From positions 62,001 to 126,000 of the forward strand of contig CAJUHS010000007.1 of the NCBI GenBank assembly GCA_910586535.1: 64,000 nucleotides of DNA, in the 5' to 3' direction. Shown here piece after piece: positions 26,575 to 33,479 of this stretch; the first letter of the stretch is position 1, and each line of letters begins with the position of its first letter. The DNA is from an uncultured Oscillospiraceae bacterium. Its GTDB lineage: Bacteria; Bacillota; Clostridia; Oscillospirales; Ruminococcaceae. Both the position numbers and the translations under genes were made by a program. Under the pieces are notes generated by a model. The model was not told where the DNA came from. It made no database searches and was given only the letters and a program-made list of their open reading frames with translations.

Positions 26575-26922
26575 AAAAACCCTGTCCCCGAAAGACCCCG
26601 GTCTTTCTTTTCGGGACAAGGCATAACCCTGCTTATAAACCACCCTTTTAAAGGACAATCATCCTCGCAGCCTTAACGCGGCATACGTCCCCGCCTAATC
26701 ATCTGAAGCTTGAAGTTTGAAGCCGTAAATTTTCAGCGCGGCCGCTCACGGGTGAATTTCGTTCCGTCGGAATATAAAAGGCTTCCAGCAAACGCCTTTC
26801 TCTCTGGCATACTCTTGTTCGGCGGGACTACTGTGTCCGGTCACAGCGTTTTATTTTTCGGGAAATTTTTTTCGTTTTGCAGGCTTACGCAAAATTCTGA
26901 GCGTATATCTGCAAAACTCAAC
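26575..26922 (-). promoter_or_regulatory. T-box riboswitch sensing tRNA-Phe
   Basis: Read on the minus strand, the pheS leader has the stem I landmarks CAGAGAG and TTGCTGGAAG, a specifier loop with the UUC phenylalanine codon (26754-26756, in GAAATTCACCCGTGAGC), the T-box AAAAGGGTGGTTT whose UGGU matches the ACCA end of tRNA-Phe (around 26639-26648), and a terminator made of two long complementary GTCCC/GAAAGACC arms ending in TTTTTT (26575-26621). Uncharged tRNA-Phe should stabilise the antiterminator and switch on pheST. The 5' end is set from the promoter at 26929. Confidence 0.93.
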
Positions 26923-26928
26923 ATCTAT

Positions 26929-26957
26929 ATTATATACAATAACGTCACAAATTGCAA
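26929..26957 (-). promoter_or_regulatory. Promoter of the T-box-pheST operon
   Basis: On the minus strand TTGCAA, a 17-bp spacer and TATAAT. Its -35 box is only 11 bp from the -35 box of the divergent plus-strand promoter. Confidence 0.85.
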
Positions 26958-26968
26958 GCAAATTTTTC

Positions 26969-26997
26969 TTGAAACTCGAAAAAAAATGTGCTATAAT
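26969..26997 (+). promoter_or_regulatory. Promoter of the DUF6106-like gene
   Basis: TTGAAA (26969-26974), 17-bp spacer, TATAAT (26992-26997), 38 bases before the start codon at 27036. Confidence 0.85.
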
Positions 26998-27035
26998 AAA
27001 TAATACACAAAAAAATCACTTTAACGGAGGTAAAA

Positions 27036-27566
27036 ATGGACGTTTTTGTTGAGCAGATCGTTAAAAAAACAACAAGCGGAAAGGACTCTGTCCTGAAGCT
27101 TCTGATAGGCATAGGCATAGGAGTACTCTCAGCCTTGTGCGTTTTTACATTTCTTTTTATTATTCCTTTTCCCGGCCTGGGGCTGCTTCTTGCGGCGGGT
27201 ATTTTTTACGGAGGCTACTTCCTGCTGACAGGTCTTGACTGCGAATATGAGTATATCGTTACCAACGGCGAGATAGACGTTGACAAGATAATAGCCAAAA
27301 GAAAACGGGTAAGGCTCGTTACCGCAAAGGCTTCGCTGTTTGAAGCTTTCGGCGAGTACGGCGAAAGTTCCCCTGCTGCCGCGGAGGGAGTTACGGTAGT
27401 GAACGCCGCGGGAGCCTCCGATTCCGAGAGCGCGAAAAATTACTACGCCGATTTCAAGCACGCAAGCGCGGGGAACGTAAGACTTATCTTTACTCCGGAA
27501 GAGCGGGTGGTGGACGCGATAGTTCCGTTTATGCCGGCGCCCCTGAGGATAAGCTTTAAAAAGTAA
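27036..27566 (+). CDS. Small membrane protein, DUF6106-like
   Basis: This 176-residue protein follows AACGGAGG and starts MDVFVEQIVKK. Two membrane helices lie at about residues 20-65 (LLIGIGIGVLSALCVFTFLF, GLGLLLAAGIFYGGYFLL). Next comes YEYIVTNGEIDVDKIIAKRK, a segment I associate with DUF6106 proteins of Clostridia, and a soluble C-terminal part ending in RLIFTPEERVVDAIVPFMPA. No enzymatic motif is visible and function is unknown. It is divergent from pheST and precedes the AcpS-like gene by 81 bases. Confidence 0.65.
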   Translation: MDVFVEQIVKKTTSGKDSVLKLLIGIGIGVLSALCVFTFLFIIPFPGLGLLLAAGIFYGGYFLLTGLDCEYEYIVTNGEIDVDKIIAKRKRVRLVTAKASLFEAFGEYGESSPAAAEGVTVVNAAGASDSESAKNYYADFKHASAGNVRLIFTPEERVVDAIVPFMPAPLRISFKK

Positions 27567-27647
27567 CTTACGCAGACCCAATACAAGGAACAGTACCTAA
27601 AACTCACACTATTTATTACTACCAAAGTCTGAAAGGATGTATCCAAG

Positions 27648-28007
27648 ATGATAACAGGTTCCTATTTTATCGAAGTCCCGAGAGTGAAAAAGCTGCTTCA
27701 GAAGCCTAAATTCCTTGCACGGCTTTACTCGCCGCAGGAAATGAAATTCCTTATGGAAAAGCACTTCCCCGTATTCAATATTGCGGAGATGCTGTGCGCA
27801 AAGTGCGCTTTCATAAAAGCAATGGGACTTAGCGCCACAGGTATAAAAATGCCGGAAATTTCCGTTCTTACCGACTACAGCGGAGCATACTATATAAGTT
27901 TGGCGGGAAAAGCCAAAAAAGCCTTTGCAATGAAAAGGGCAAGGATCAGCATAAGCTGTTCCCACACAAGAAGCATAGCCTCGGCTATCGTGATTTTTTA
28001 CGAATAA
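27648..28007 (+). CDS. Holo-ACP synthase homologue lacking both metal-binding acids
   Basis: The 119-residue length, the ITGSYFIEVPRV start, AKCAFIKAMG near residue 55 and the closing SISCSHTRSIASAIVI follow the holo-acyl-carrier-protein synthase fold. However, the Asp of the family's G-x-D-I/L-V-E motif is Tyr here, and the Glu of the K-E-A motif is Cys. Those two acids bind the magnesium needed for phosphopantetheine transfer from CoA. The protein may therefore be inactive, or act differently from AcpS. Its place before the NAD(P)HX repair gene is where many Firmicutes have acpS, so it is probably a diverged orthologue rather than a stray copy. Confidence 0.75.
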   Translation: MITGSYFIEVPRVKKLLQKPKFLARLYSPQEMKFLMEKHFPVFNIAEMLCAKCAFIKAMGLSATGIKMPEISVLTDYSGAYYISLAGKAKKAFAMKRARISISCSHTRSIASAIVIFYE

Positions 28008-28089
28008 TGTCAAATAGCGCAAACGTCCGATAACCTCAGGCTGACGGTGTATTTTTTCCCAAAAATAAAAGACAGGAGGTTCGACTTGA

Positions 28090-29631
28090 ATGTTCTATCC
28101 TACTCCGAATCAAATGAGAACCATTGAAGCAAATTCGGAAAAAAACGGTCTGCCGTGCCGCGAGCTTATGGAGGCAGCAGGCGACGCGCTTGCCATGCAG
28201 ATATGCCAGATCGGTCTGGATATCAGCTTATCCTCAGGTACGGTGTTCATATGCGGAAGCGGAAACAACGGCGGGGACGGCTTCGTGGCAGCCCGTCTTA
28301 TCGCGGAAATAGGCTTTCCTGTGACTATCGCCCTTGTATGCGGCGATCCGTCCACCGAGCTTGCCATGACGGAATACTGCGAACTAAGCGGACTTAAAAA
28401 CGTGGAAGTCCTCAGCATTGAGGACAACGCCGAAAAGCTGAAAGCAATAATGTCGGAGGCCGCCGTTATCGTTGACGCTGTTTTCGGAACAGGCTTTCAC
28501 GGATATCTTCCCAAACAGGTAAAGGAATGCTTTGCAATAGCTGAGGAATCGTTTGCGGTCAAGATCGCGGCGGACGTTCCGTCGGGAGGAGACTGCCTTA
28601 ACGGTACTGTGGCGGAGGGCGCGCTCAAAGCCGATATAACCCTTGCTTTCGGCTTCAAAAAGATCGGTATGCTCATCGATCCGCTGTCAGGATACTGCGG
28701 AGAAGTTATCAGGGCGGACATAGGCTTCACCGAAAAATGCCTTGACGGAATAGACTATCTGCCCGAGTTTTTTGGACGTAAAACCGCGGAGGAGCTTATC
28801 CCGCGGCGGAAAAAAGATTCCTACAAGGGGGATTTCGGAAAGCTGCTGAACGTTTCGGGCTGCGCTCTGATGAGCGGCGCGGCGCTGCTTTCCACAAGAG
28901 CGGCTCTGCGTTCGGGAACGGGGCTTGTTACTCTCGCTTCCTCAGAAAAAGTCGTTGACCGAATAGGAGCGGCAATACCCGAGGCGACCTATCTTCTTCT
29001 CGAAGCGGACAAAAGCGGGGCAATATCCGAAAAAGCCGCTGAAAAGATACTTGCCGCCTGTGAAAACAAGACCGCTCTCCTGATAGGCTGCGGGCTTTCG
29101 GTTACCGGCGGTACCAAGGCTCTGGTAAAAAAATTGATAGAAGAAGCGGCGTGTCCGATAATTCTTGACGCGGATGGCATAAACTGCATTGCGGACAACA
29201 TAGATATAATCAGAAACGCAAAAGAAGAGCTTATCGTCACGCCTCATGCGGGAGAGCTTGCAAGGCTTTCGGGACTCACCGTTTCCGAGGCAGTTTCCGA
29301 CAGGCTTACTGCGGCTGTCAATTTTTCTAGGAAATACGGGGTGACGGTTGCCGCCAAGGGAGTACCCAATTTTGTGGCGGGAAGCGGCAGGGCGTATATA
29401 ATCCCTGCGGGAAACCCCGGTCTGAGCCGAGGAGGAAGCGGAGACGTCCTTGCGGGCATAATAGCTTCGTTCAGAGCTCAGGGACTTTCCGCTGTTGACT
29501 CTGCCGCTTTGGGAGTCTTTGTCCATGGTGCGGCTGCGGACATTGCCGCCGAGGAGCTTTCCGAGACCGGTATGCTTCCCTCCGACGTGACGGAGCGGCT
29601 GCCTTTTGTGTTCAGAAAACAGAACAGTTAG
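28090..29631 (+). CDS. nnrD: Bifunctional NAD(P)H-hydrate epimerase/dehydratase
   Basis: This 513-residue enzyme repairs hydrated NADH and NADPH. Residues 1-215 are the YjeF N-terminal epimerase domain, with FICGSGNNGGDGFVAARL as the nucleotide loop. Residues about 230-510 are the dehydratase domain of the ribokinase-like fold, with DADGINCIADN, ELIVTPHAGELARLSG and RGGSGDVLAGII, where the Asp of GSGD is catalytic. The ribosome site is AGGAGG ten bases before ATG. It follows the AcpS-like gene closely (82 bases), so the two are probably co-transcribed. Confidence 0.95.
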   Translation: MFYPTPNQMRTIEANSEKNGLPCRELMEAAGDALAMQICQIGLDISLSSGTVFICGSGNNGGDGFVAARLIAEIGFPVTIALVCGDPSTELAMTEYCELSGLKNVEVLSIEDNAEKLKAIMSEAAVIVDAVFGTGFHGYLPKQVKECFAIAEESFAVKIAADVPSGGDCLNGTVAEGALKADITLAFGFKKIGMLIDPLSGYCGEVIRADIGFTEKCLDGIDYLPEFFGRKTAEELIPRRKKDSYKGDFGKLLNVSGCALMSGAALLSTRAALRSGTGLVTLASSEKVVDRIGAAIPEATYLLLEADKSGAISEKAAEKILAACENKTALLIGCGLSVTGGTKALVKKLIEEAACPIILDADGINCIADNIDIIRNAKEELIVTPHAGELARLSGLTVSEAVSDRLTAAVNFSRKYGVTVAAKGVPNFVAGSGRAYIIPAGNPGLSRGGSGDVLAGIIASFRAQGLSAVDSAALGVFVHGAAADIAAEELSETGMLPSDVTERLPFVFRKQNS

Positions 29632-29749
29632 GGCAAAACGCTGTGCTTTTTCGCTTCCGCGCATTGTAACCACGCTTAAAAAGCTAAAGCTTAAAGTTTT
29701 AAAGCTTTAAACAGTTATTTCCCTCTGTTCTTTGAATGGAGGGATTTTT

Positions 29750-30346
29750 ATGCGTATTTTCAAACGGCTTGCGCCGGTACTTGCGGCGGCGGTAACTCTT
29801 GCGCTCTCATCATGCGCGGGAAACAAAGGCATACTTGTTAAAACTCCAGATCTGAACGTTCCTTTTGAGGCGCAGATCAAAATTCAGGCGGGAGAGCTTG
29901 AAATGAACGGAAATCTGAAACGCTACGGTACGGGGATATGGGCGATGAATGCGGAGTCTCCCGAAACTCTGGCGGGATTGGAGCTATCCTACGGAGACGA
30001 GGGAGTAAAGGCAAAGCTTGGAGAGCTTGCTCTGGATATTCCCGCCGAAAATATCAACGACGGAGCGGTGTTCGCCCAGATATTCAAGGCGGTGGACAGC
30101 GCGGCAGCCGCAGAGGAGCTGTACTGCTCCGACACCGAGGACGGCAAGGTCTTTTCGGGAGAATTTGCGGGGAAAGCCTATTCGATCACCTTTGATCCCG
30201 AAACGCTTGCCCCGGTGAGGATAGAGATACCCGGTGCGGAGATATGCGGTGAATTTGAAAATTTCCGGATTATGACAGGAGAGCCTGAAACAGGAGAAAC
30301 TCAGGTCTCGGAAACATCTTCCGTGCAGACAGAAATTTCAGAATAG
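29750..30346 (+). CDS. Putative lipoprotein
   Basis: The start at ATG 29750 follows GGAGGG by six bases; a TTG six codons earlier overlaps the ribosome site. The 198-residue product has a lipoprotein signal peptide with the lipobox LALSSC (lipidated Cys near residue 22). The mature part is rich in beta-strand pattern (ELEMNGNLKRYGTGIWAM, FSGEFAGKAYSITFDPETL), faintly like LolA/YdcC-type lipid-binding proteins, but I cannot confirm this. The tail is Thr/Ser/Glu-rich. It follows the nnrD gene on the same strand. Confidence 0.7.
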   Translation: MRIFKRLAPVLAAAVTLALSSCAGNKGILVKTPDLNVPFEAQIKIQAGELEMNGNLKRYGTGIWAMNAESPETLAGLELSYGDEGVKAKLGELALDIPAENINDGAVFAQIFKAVDSAAAAEELYCSDTEDGKVFSGEFAGKAYSITFDPETLAPVRIEIPGAEICGEFENFRIMTGEPETGETQVSETSSVQTEISE

Positions 30347-30408
30347 AAGATAAGTATTACAGCATGATTACAAATTGTTAAGCAACGGTTAAAAGTTATA
30401 AATGCCGC

Positions 30409-30436
30409 TTGTATTTTTTGTTTATTATGCTATAAT
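30409..30436 (+). promoter_or_regulatory. Promoter with long leader before the DUF4358-like lipoprotein
   Basis: TTGTAT, a 16-bp spacer and TATAAT. Transcription from here would give a leader of about 185 bases containing repeat copy 2. Confidence 0.6.
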
Positions 30437-30506
30437 AATAGCGTCCCTCGGAAACTGCCCGAACGTTTCAAATATTAAAAAGCAAAAGCTCCGATGGAAG
30501 TAAGTC

Positions 30507-30601
30507 CTAATTCACAATAAAAGTGAAGGCAACAAATCTGTGTAAAATTATAGGGTTAAATTTTTACTTGATTTTTTGCACGCTTTTTGATTGTGAATTA
30601 G
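30507..30601. repeat. 95-bp intergenic inverted repeat, copy 2
   Basis: CTAATTCACAAT at the left end is perfectly complementary to ATTGTGAATTAG at the right end. The interior aligns without gaps to copy 3 (32335), sharing ACTTGATTTTTTGCA and CTTTTTGA. It lies in the predicted 5' leader of the next gene. Confidence 0.8.
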
Positions 30602-30628
30602 TAAAAAACGAAAGGATCAGTATAAGAT

Positions 30629-31252
30629 ATGAACATGAACACTAAAAAAATCATTGCAGCAATTTCCGCACTTTCTTTAAGCGCAGCATTACTTACAGCC
30701 TGCGGAGGAACTGACAATAACGAAGAGAACACTTCCGTATCATCTGAAACTCCTGCCGTTTCAACCGAGGCGGATACAAGCGAGACTTCAGAAACCTCCG
30801 AAGAAACCGAGGCTCCCGCAGATTCGGAAACAGACGGCGCAGACTCGGAGAACAGCGGTTCCGCAAACCCTCTTCAGCCTCTTATGGACGCGGTTCTGGC
30901 AGTCGGAGAGTGGCCTGCTCTTATGGAAGTTACAGACGCTCAGATACTTTCTGACTTTTTCCTGCTCAATGCAGAGAACGAAAATTACCGCAATCTGATA
31001 GTTTACCAGTGCCCTATGAGTTCTCCGATGACGGAAATCATCATAATTGAAGCAGACGACGCTGAAGCTGCAAAGTCCGACCTTGAAGCCCGCAGGACCA
31101 AGGCAATAGAGCAGGACGCTTTTTACCCCAACGACGTTGACGTGGCAAATGCCTCGATCGTCGGAACTGAGGGAAATTACGCCTACTTTATCCTTACCGC
31201 TAACGCAGCCGACGCTGAACCCGCTCTTGTTGAGGCTATCAAAGCTCTTTAA
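30629..31252 (+). CDS. Putative lipoprotein, DUF4358-like
   Basis: This 207-residue protein begins with a basic start (MNMNTKK), a hydrophobic stretch and the lipobox ALLTAC, so it should be lipidated at Cys25 and face outward. About 55 Ser/Thr/Glu-rich linker residues follow. The C-terminal domain (residues 85-207; PLMDAVLAVGEWPALMEV, AKSDLEARRTKAIEQDAFYP, VGTEGNYAYFILT) looks like the DUF4358 domain of Clostridia lipoproteins, of unknown function. GAAAGGA precedes the start by about 11 bases. It probably has its own promoter at 30409, with repeat copy 2 in its leader. Confidence 0.75.
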   Translation: MNMNTKKIIAAISALSLSAALLTACGGTDNNEENTSVSSETPAVSTEADTSETSETSEETEAPADSETDGADSENSGSANPLQPLMDAVLAVGEWPALMEVTDAQILSDFFLLNAENENYRNLIVYQCPMSSPMTEIIIIEADDAEAAKSDLEARRTKAIEQDAFYPNDVDVANASIVGTEGNYAYFILTANAADAEPALVEAIKAL

Positions 31253-31266
31253 TTAAATCAAAATTA

Positions 31267-31302
31267 TGCGCCGTATGAACGTATTCCGTTTATACGGCGC
31301 GT
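31267..31302 (+). terminator. Terminator after the lipoprotein gene
   Basis: GCGCCGTAT pairs with ATACGGCGC, followed by GTTTTCG. A second small hairpin, CCTGAC-AGCGC-GTCAGG, follows at 31312-31328. The rest of the gap to 31500 shows nothing else I can name. Confidence 0.75.
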
Positions 31303-31500
31303 TTTCGAGCCTGACAGCGCGTCAGGAGGGCTTTTGGCTGCATTTGCTGTCTTTCCGCCGCATTTTTGCGGATCTCACAGAAAACCGATGCTGCAATATG
31401 CGGCAGGCAAACAGACCAATAAACAGATTTACGGCGGAACAAACCAAAATCCCGGTCAAAAATCTTAAAATGATTTTAGTGTAAATTTCCGCATACCCCC

Positions 31501-31529
31501 TTGAAAAACGGACAATTTCGGTATATAAT
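31501..31529 (+). promoter_or_regulatory. Promoter of the PP2C phosphatase gene
   Basis: TTGAAA (31501-31506), 17-bp spacer, TATAAT (31524-31529), 39 bases before the chosen start. Confidence 0.85.
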
Positions 31530-31568
31530 ATACATATGCGTTTTATGCCGAAAGGAGGGACGGCTCAG

Positions 31569-32324
31569 ATGTTTTACTGCTGCGGGATAACGGACAAAGG
31601 TCCTGTACGTGAAAATAACGAGGACGCTTTTCTTATAAACAGGATAGTGATGGCCTCTGCGGAAATGGAAAGCAATGTTTCCGCGCCTATGATAGCCGCC
31701 GTTGCGGACGGCGTGGGAGGCGAGGCTTCGGGCGAAGTTGCCTCGAGAATGGCTCTGGAGCTGCTCTCCGACCTTAAACCGTCCCATAAGACTGATTATG
31801 AGAAAAAAATTCTGTCGGTGCACAATTCTTTGAAAAGATACGGCATTACTCACAATACCGAAAATATGCAGACGACCCTCTGCGCCCTTGCGGTGGACGA
31901 CAGGGGAAACGCCGTTATGATAAACGCAGGGGATTCGAGAATGTACCTCTGCCGCGGCGGTAAGATAAAGCAGCTTTCCCGAGATCAGTCCTTAGTGCAG
32001 ATGCTGTACGACCAGGGCATAATCACGGGGGAGCAAAAGCGTACCCATGCCAGAAAAAACGTTATATTTCCCGTGCTGGGAAGTCTTTCAGAAGACCCTA
32101 AGCCCCAGATAATGCCTATCGAGGGCGGACTCCTTCACGGCGATGTGATACTTATGTGCAGCGACGGACTTTCCGACAATCTTACCAACGGAGAGTTCGA
32201 AGATATTCTCGCCCAGCCGAAAAAGCTTCCCAAGCGTCTTGCGGACTTAGTGGAGCGGGCTGTAAAAAACGGCAGCCGCGATAATATCACAGCTGTGGCT
32301 GTTACCTGTTTTTCAGACAAGTAG
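31569..32324 (+). CDS. PP2C-type serine/threonine phosphatase (Stp-like)
   Basis: The start at ATG 31569 follows AGGAGGG with nine bases, giving 251 residues, the usual size for Stp/PrpC enzymes; an upstream in-frame ATG would lie before that ribosome site. Metal-binding PP2C motifs are intact: DKGPVRENNEDAFL, AVADGVGGEASGE, GDSRMYLCR, CSDGLSDN and SRDNITAVAV. Such soluble phosphatases reverse Hanks-type kinase signalling that controls cell-wall growth and translation. The partner kinase gene, often adjacent, is not in this neighbourhood. Confidence 0.95.
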   Translation: MFYCCGITDKGPVRENNEDAFLINRIVMASAEMESNVSAPMIAAVADGVGGEASGEVASRMALELLSDLKPSHKTDYEKKILSVHNSLKRYGITHNTENMQTTLCALAVDDRGNAVMINAGDSRMYLCRGGKIKQLSRDQSLVQMLYDQGIITGEQKRTHARKNVIFPVLGSLSEDPKPQIMPIEGGLLHGDVILMCSDGLSDNLTNGEFEDILAQPKKLPKRLADLVERAVKNGSRDNITAVAVTCFSDK

Positions 32325-32334
32325 TCCGCTGACC

Positions 32335-32429
32335 CCGATCCAAGGGTAAAGATGCAGACAAAAATCCGCGCAAAATCACAAAGCCGGATCTTTACTTGAT
32401 TTTTTGCAGTCTTTTTGACAGCGGATCGG
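32335..32429. repeat. 95-bp intergenic inverted repeat, copy 3
   Basis: CCGATCC at the left faces GGATCGG at the right. Length and interior match copy 2 base for base over much of the element, while the end stems differ in sequence. It fills the gap between the convergent PP2C and spoVAC genes and may act as terminator for both. Confidence 0.8.
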
Positions 32430-32436
32430 TATAAGG

Positions 32437-32877
32437 TCATTTCAGAAAGAAGTAATAGATAAGTCCGTACAGAACGGAAGCCGCTGTTCCGTAAAGTATG
32501 ACAGGTCCTGCTATGGCGAAAATTTTTGCTCCCACGCCGAGAACGAAGCCTTCCGCTTTGAATTCAAGAGCGGGAGATACAACTGCGTTTGCAAAGCCCG
32601 TTATGGGTACTAAGGTTCCTGCGCCGCCGTGCTTGGCGATCTTTTCGTACAGGCCCAGTCCGGTCAGCAGCGCGCTGAGAAAGACGAGGGTAACGGACGT
32701 CCAGGCGGCTGCAGTCTTGTCGTCAAAGCCCGCGTTTCCGTACAGGTCGGTAAGCCCCTGACCTATGCAGCAGATAATACCGCCGATCACAAAGGCTTTA
32801 GGTATGTCTATCCAGCTTTTGGAGTTGGGCGATATTTTTTTGACCATTGTGCTGTACTGCTGTTTTGATACATTCAT
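32437..32877 (-). CDS. spoVAC: Stage V sporulation protein AC
   Basis: SpoVAC is an inner spore membrane protein that acts as a mechanosensitive channel for dipicolinate release. The 146-residue protein starts at ATG 32877, seven bases after GGAGGAA. After a charged N-terminus (KKISPNSKSWIDIPKAFVIG) four membrane helices follow, with the conserved TLVPITGFANAVVSPALEFK segment. Length matches the family (about 150). In most spore formers it is directly upstream of spoVAD; here it stands alone, divergent from a cysteine-cluster gene, 17 kb from spoVAD/AE. Confidence 0.95.
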   Translation of the reverse strand: MNVSKQQYSTMVKKISPNSKSWIDIPKAFVIGGIICCIGQGLTDLYGNAGFDDKTAAAWTSVTLVFLSALLTGLGLYEKIAKHGGAGTLVPITGFANAVVSPALEFKAEGFVLGVGAKIFAIAGPVILYGTAASVLYGLIYYFFLK

Positions 32878-32961
32878 AAAAATTCCTCCGTTCTTACGGT
32901 ATTGACTATGGTATTATTGTCCCGCAGAACGGGCAGAATTATTCCCGAAAGGATAAGTTTT

Positions 32962-33450
32962 ATGCTTAAAAATATTTTAAAGGGCGAGGACTGCGCGTCC
33001 TGCCGCATATGCTGCGTGTTCGACAAATACGATCTGTGGGAGACTCCGGTACTGGAGGAGAGTCTGAAAGACAAGGCGTCGGAAAAATTTCCCGATACCG
33101 CTTTTGTGCAGAAGGGGGACGGCTGGCTGTTCCGAATGGAGGAATCGGAGGACGGGCTGTACTATTGCCCCATGCTCGACCCTAAGTCTGGGTGTATGCT
33201 CGGGGACGACAAGCCTTTCGACTGCCGTATATGGCCCTACCGCGTAATGGAGCTGGGGGGCTGCCGGGTAATATCAATTGCTTCAATATGTCCCACAATG
33301 TACGCAAAGCCGCTGTCGGAACTGTGCGGAGAGCTGGAGAAAAACGGTTTGTCGGAAAAGATTTTCGCCTATGCGGATTCACATCCCCACATAGTAAAAC
33401 CTTATGAAAGCGGATATCCAATACTGCTGGCGAAAAGAGAGGAGGGCTGA
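32962..33450 (+). CDS. YkgJ-type cysteine cluster protein
   Basis: ATG 32962 lies seven bases after AAAGGA and gives 162 residues. Cysteines typical of the YkgJ/CxxCxxCC family are present: CASCRICCVF near residue 13, then CPMLDPKSGCMLGDDKPFDC at about 72-91, arranged to bind zinc or an iron-sulphur cluster. The family's biochemical role is unsettled. There is no signal peptide. It is divergent from spoVAC with only about 85 bases between starts, which might mean common control, but no sporulation promoter was recognised. Confidence 0.85.
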   Translation: MLKNILKGEDCASCRICCVFDKYDLWETPVLEESLKDKASEKFPDTAFVQKGDGWLFRMEESEDGLYYCPMLDPKSGCMLGDDKPFDCRIWPYRVMELGGCRVISIASICPTMYAKPLSELCGELEKNGLSEKIFAYADSHPHIVKPYESGYPILLAKREEG

Positions 33451-33470
33451 TCCCTCCTCTCTTCATTTTT
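33435..33470 (+). terminator. Terminator overlapping the stop codon of the cysteine-cluster gene
   Basis: AAGAGAGGAGGG pairs with CCCTCCTCTCTT around CTGAT, with TTTTT after. The stem begins inside the last codons and the TGA lies in the loop. Confidence 0.85.
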
Positions 33471-33479
33471 ATATTATTT

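Noticed and set aside
30437..30506. Riboswitch in the lipoprotein leader
   Set aside because: I compared it with c-di-GMP, preQ1 and ZTP patterns from memory and found no convincing match; only the 95-bp repeat is supported.
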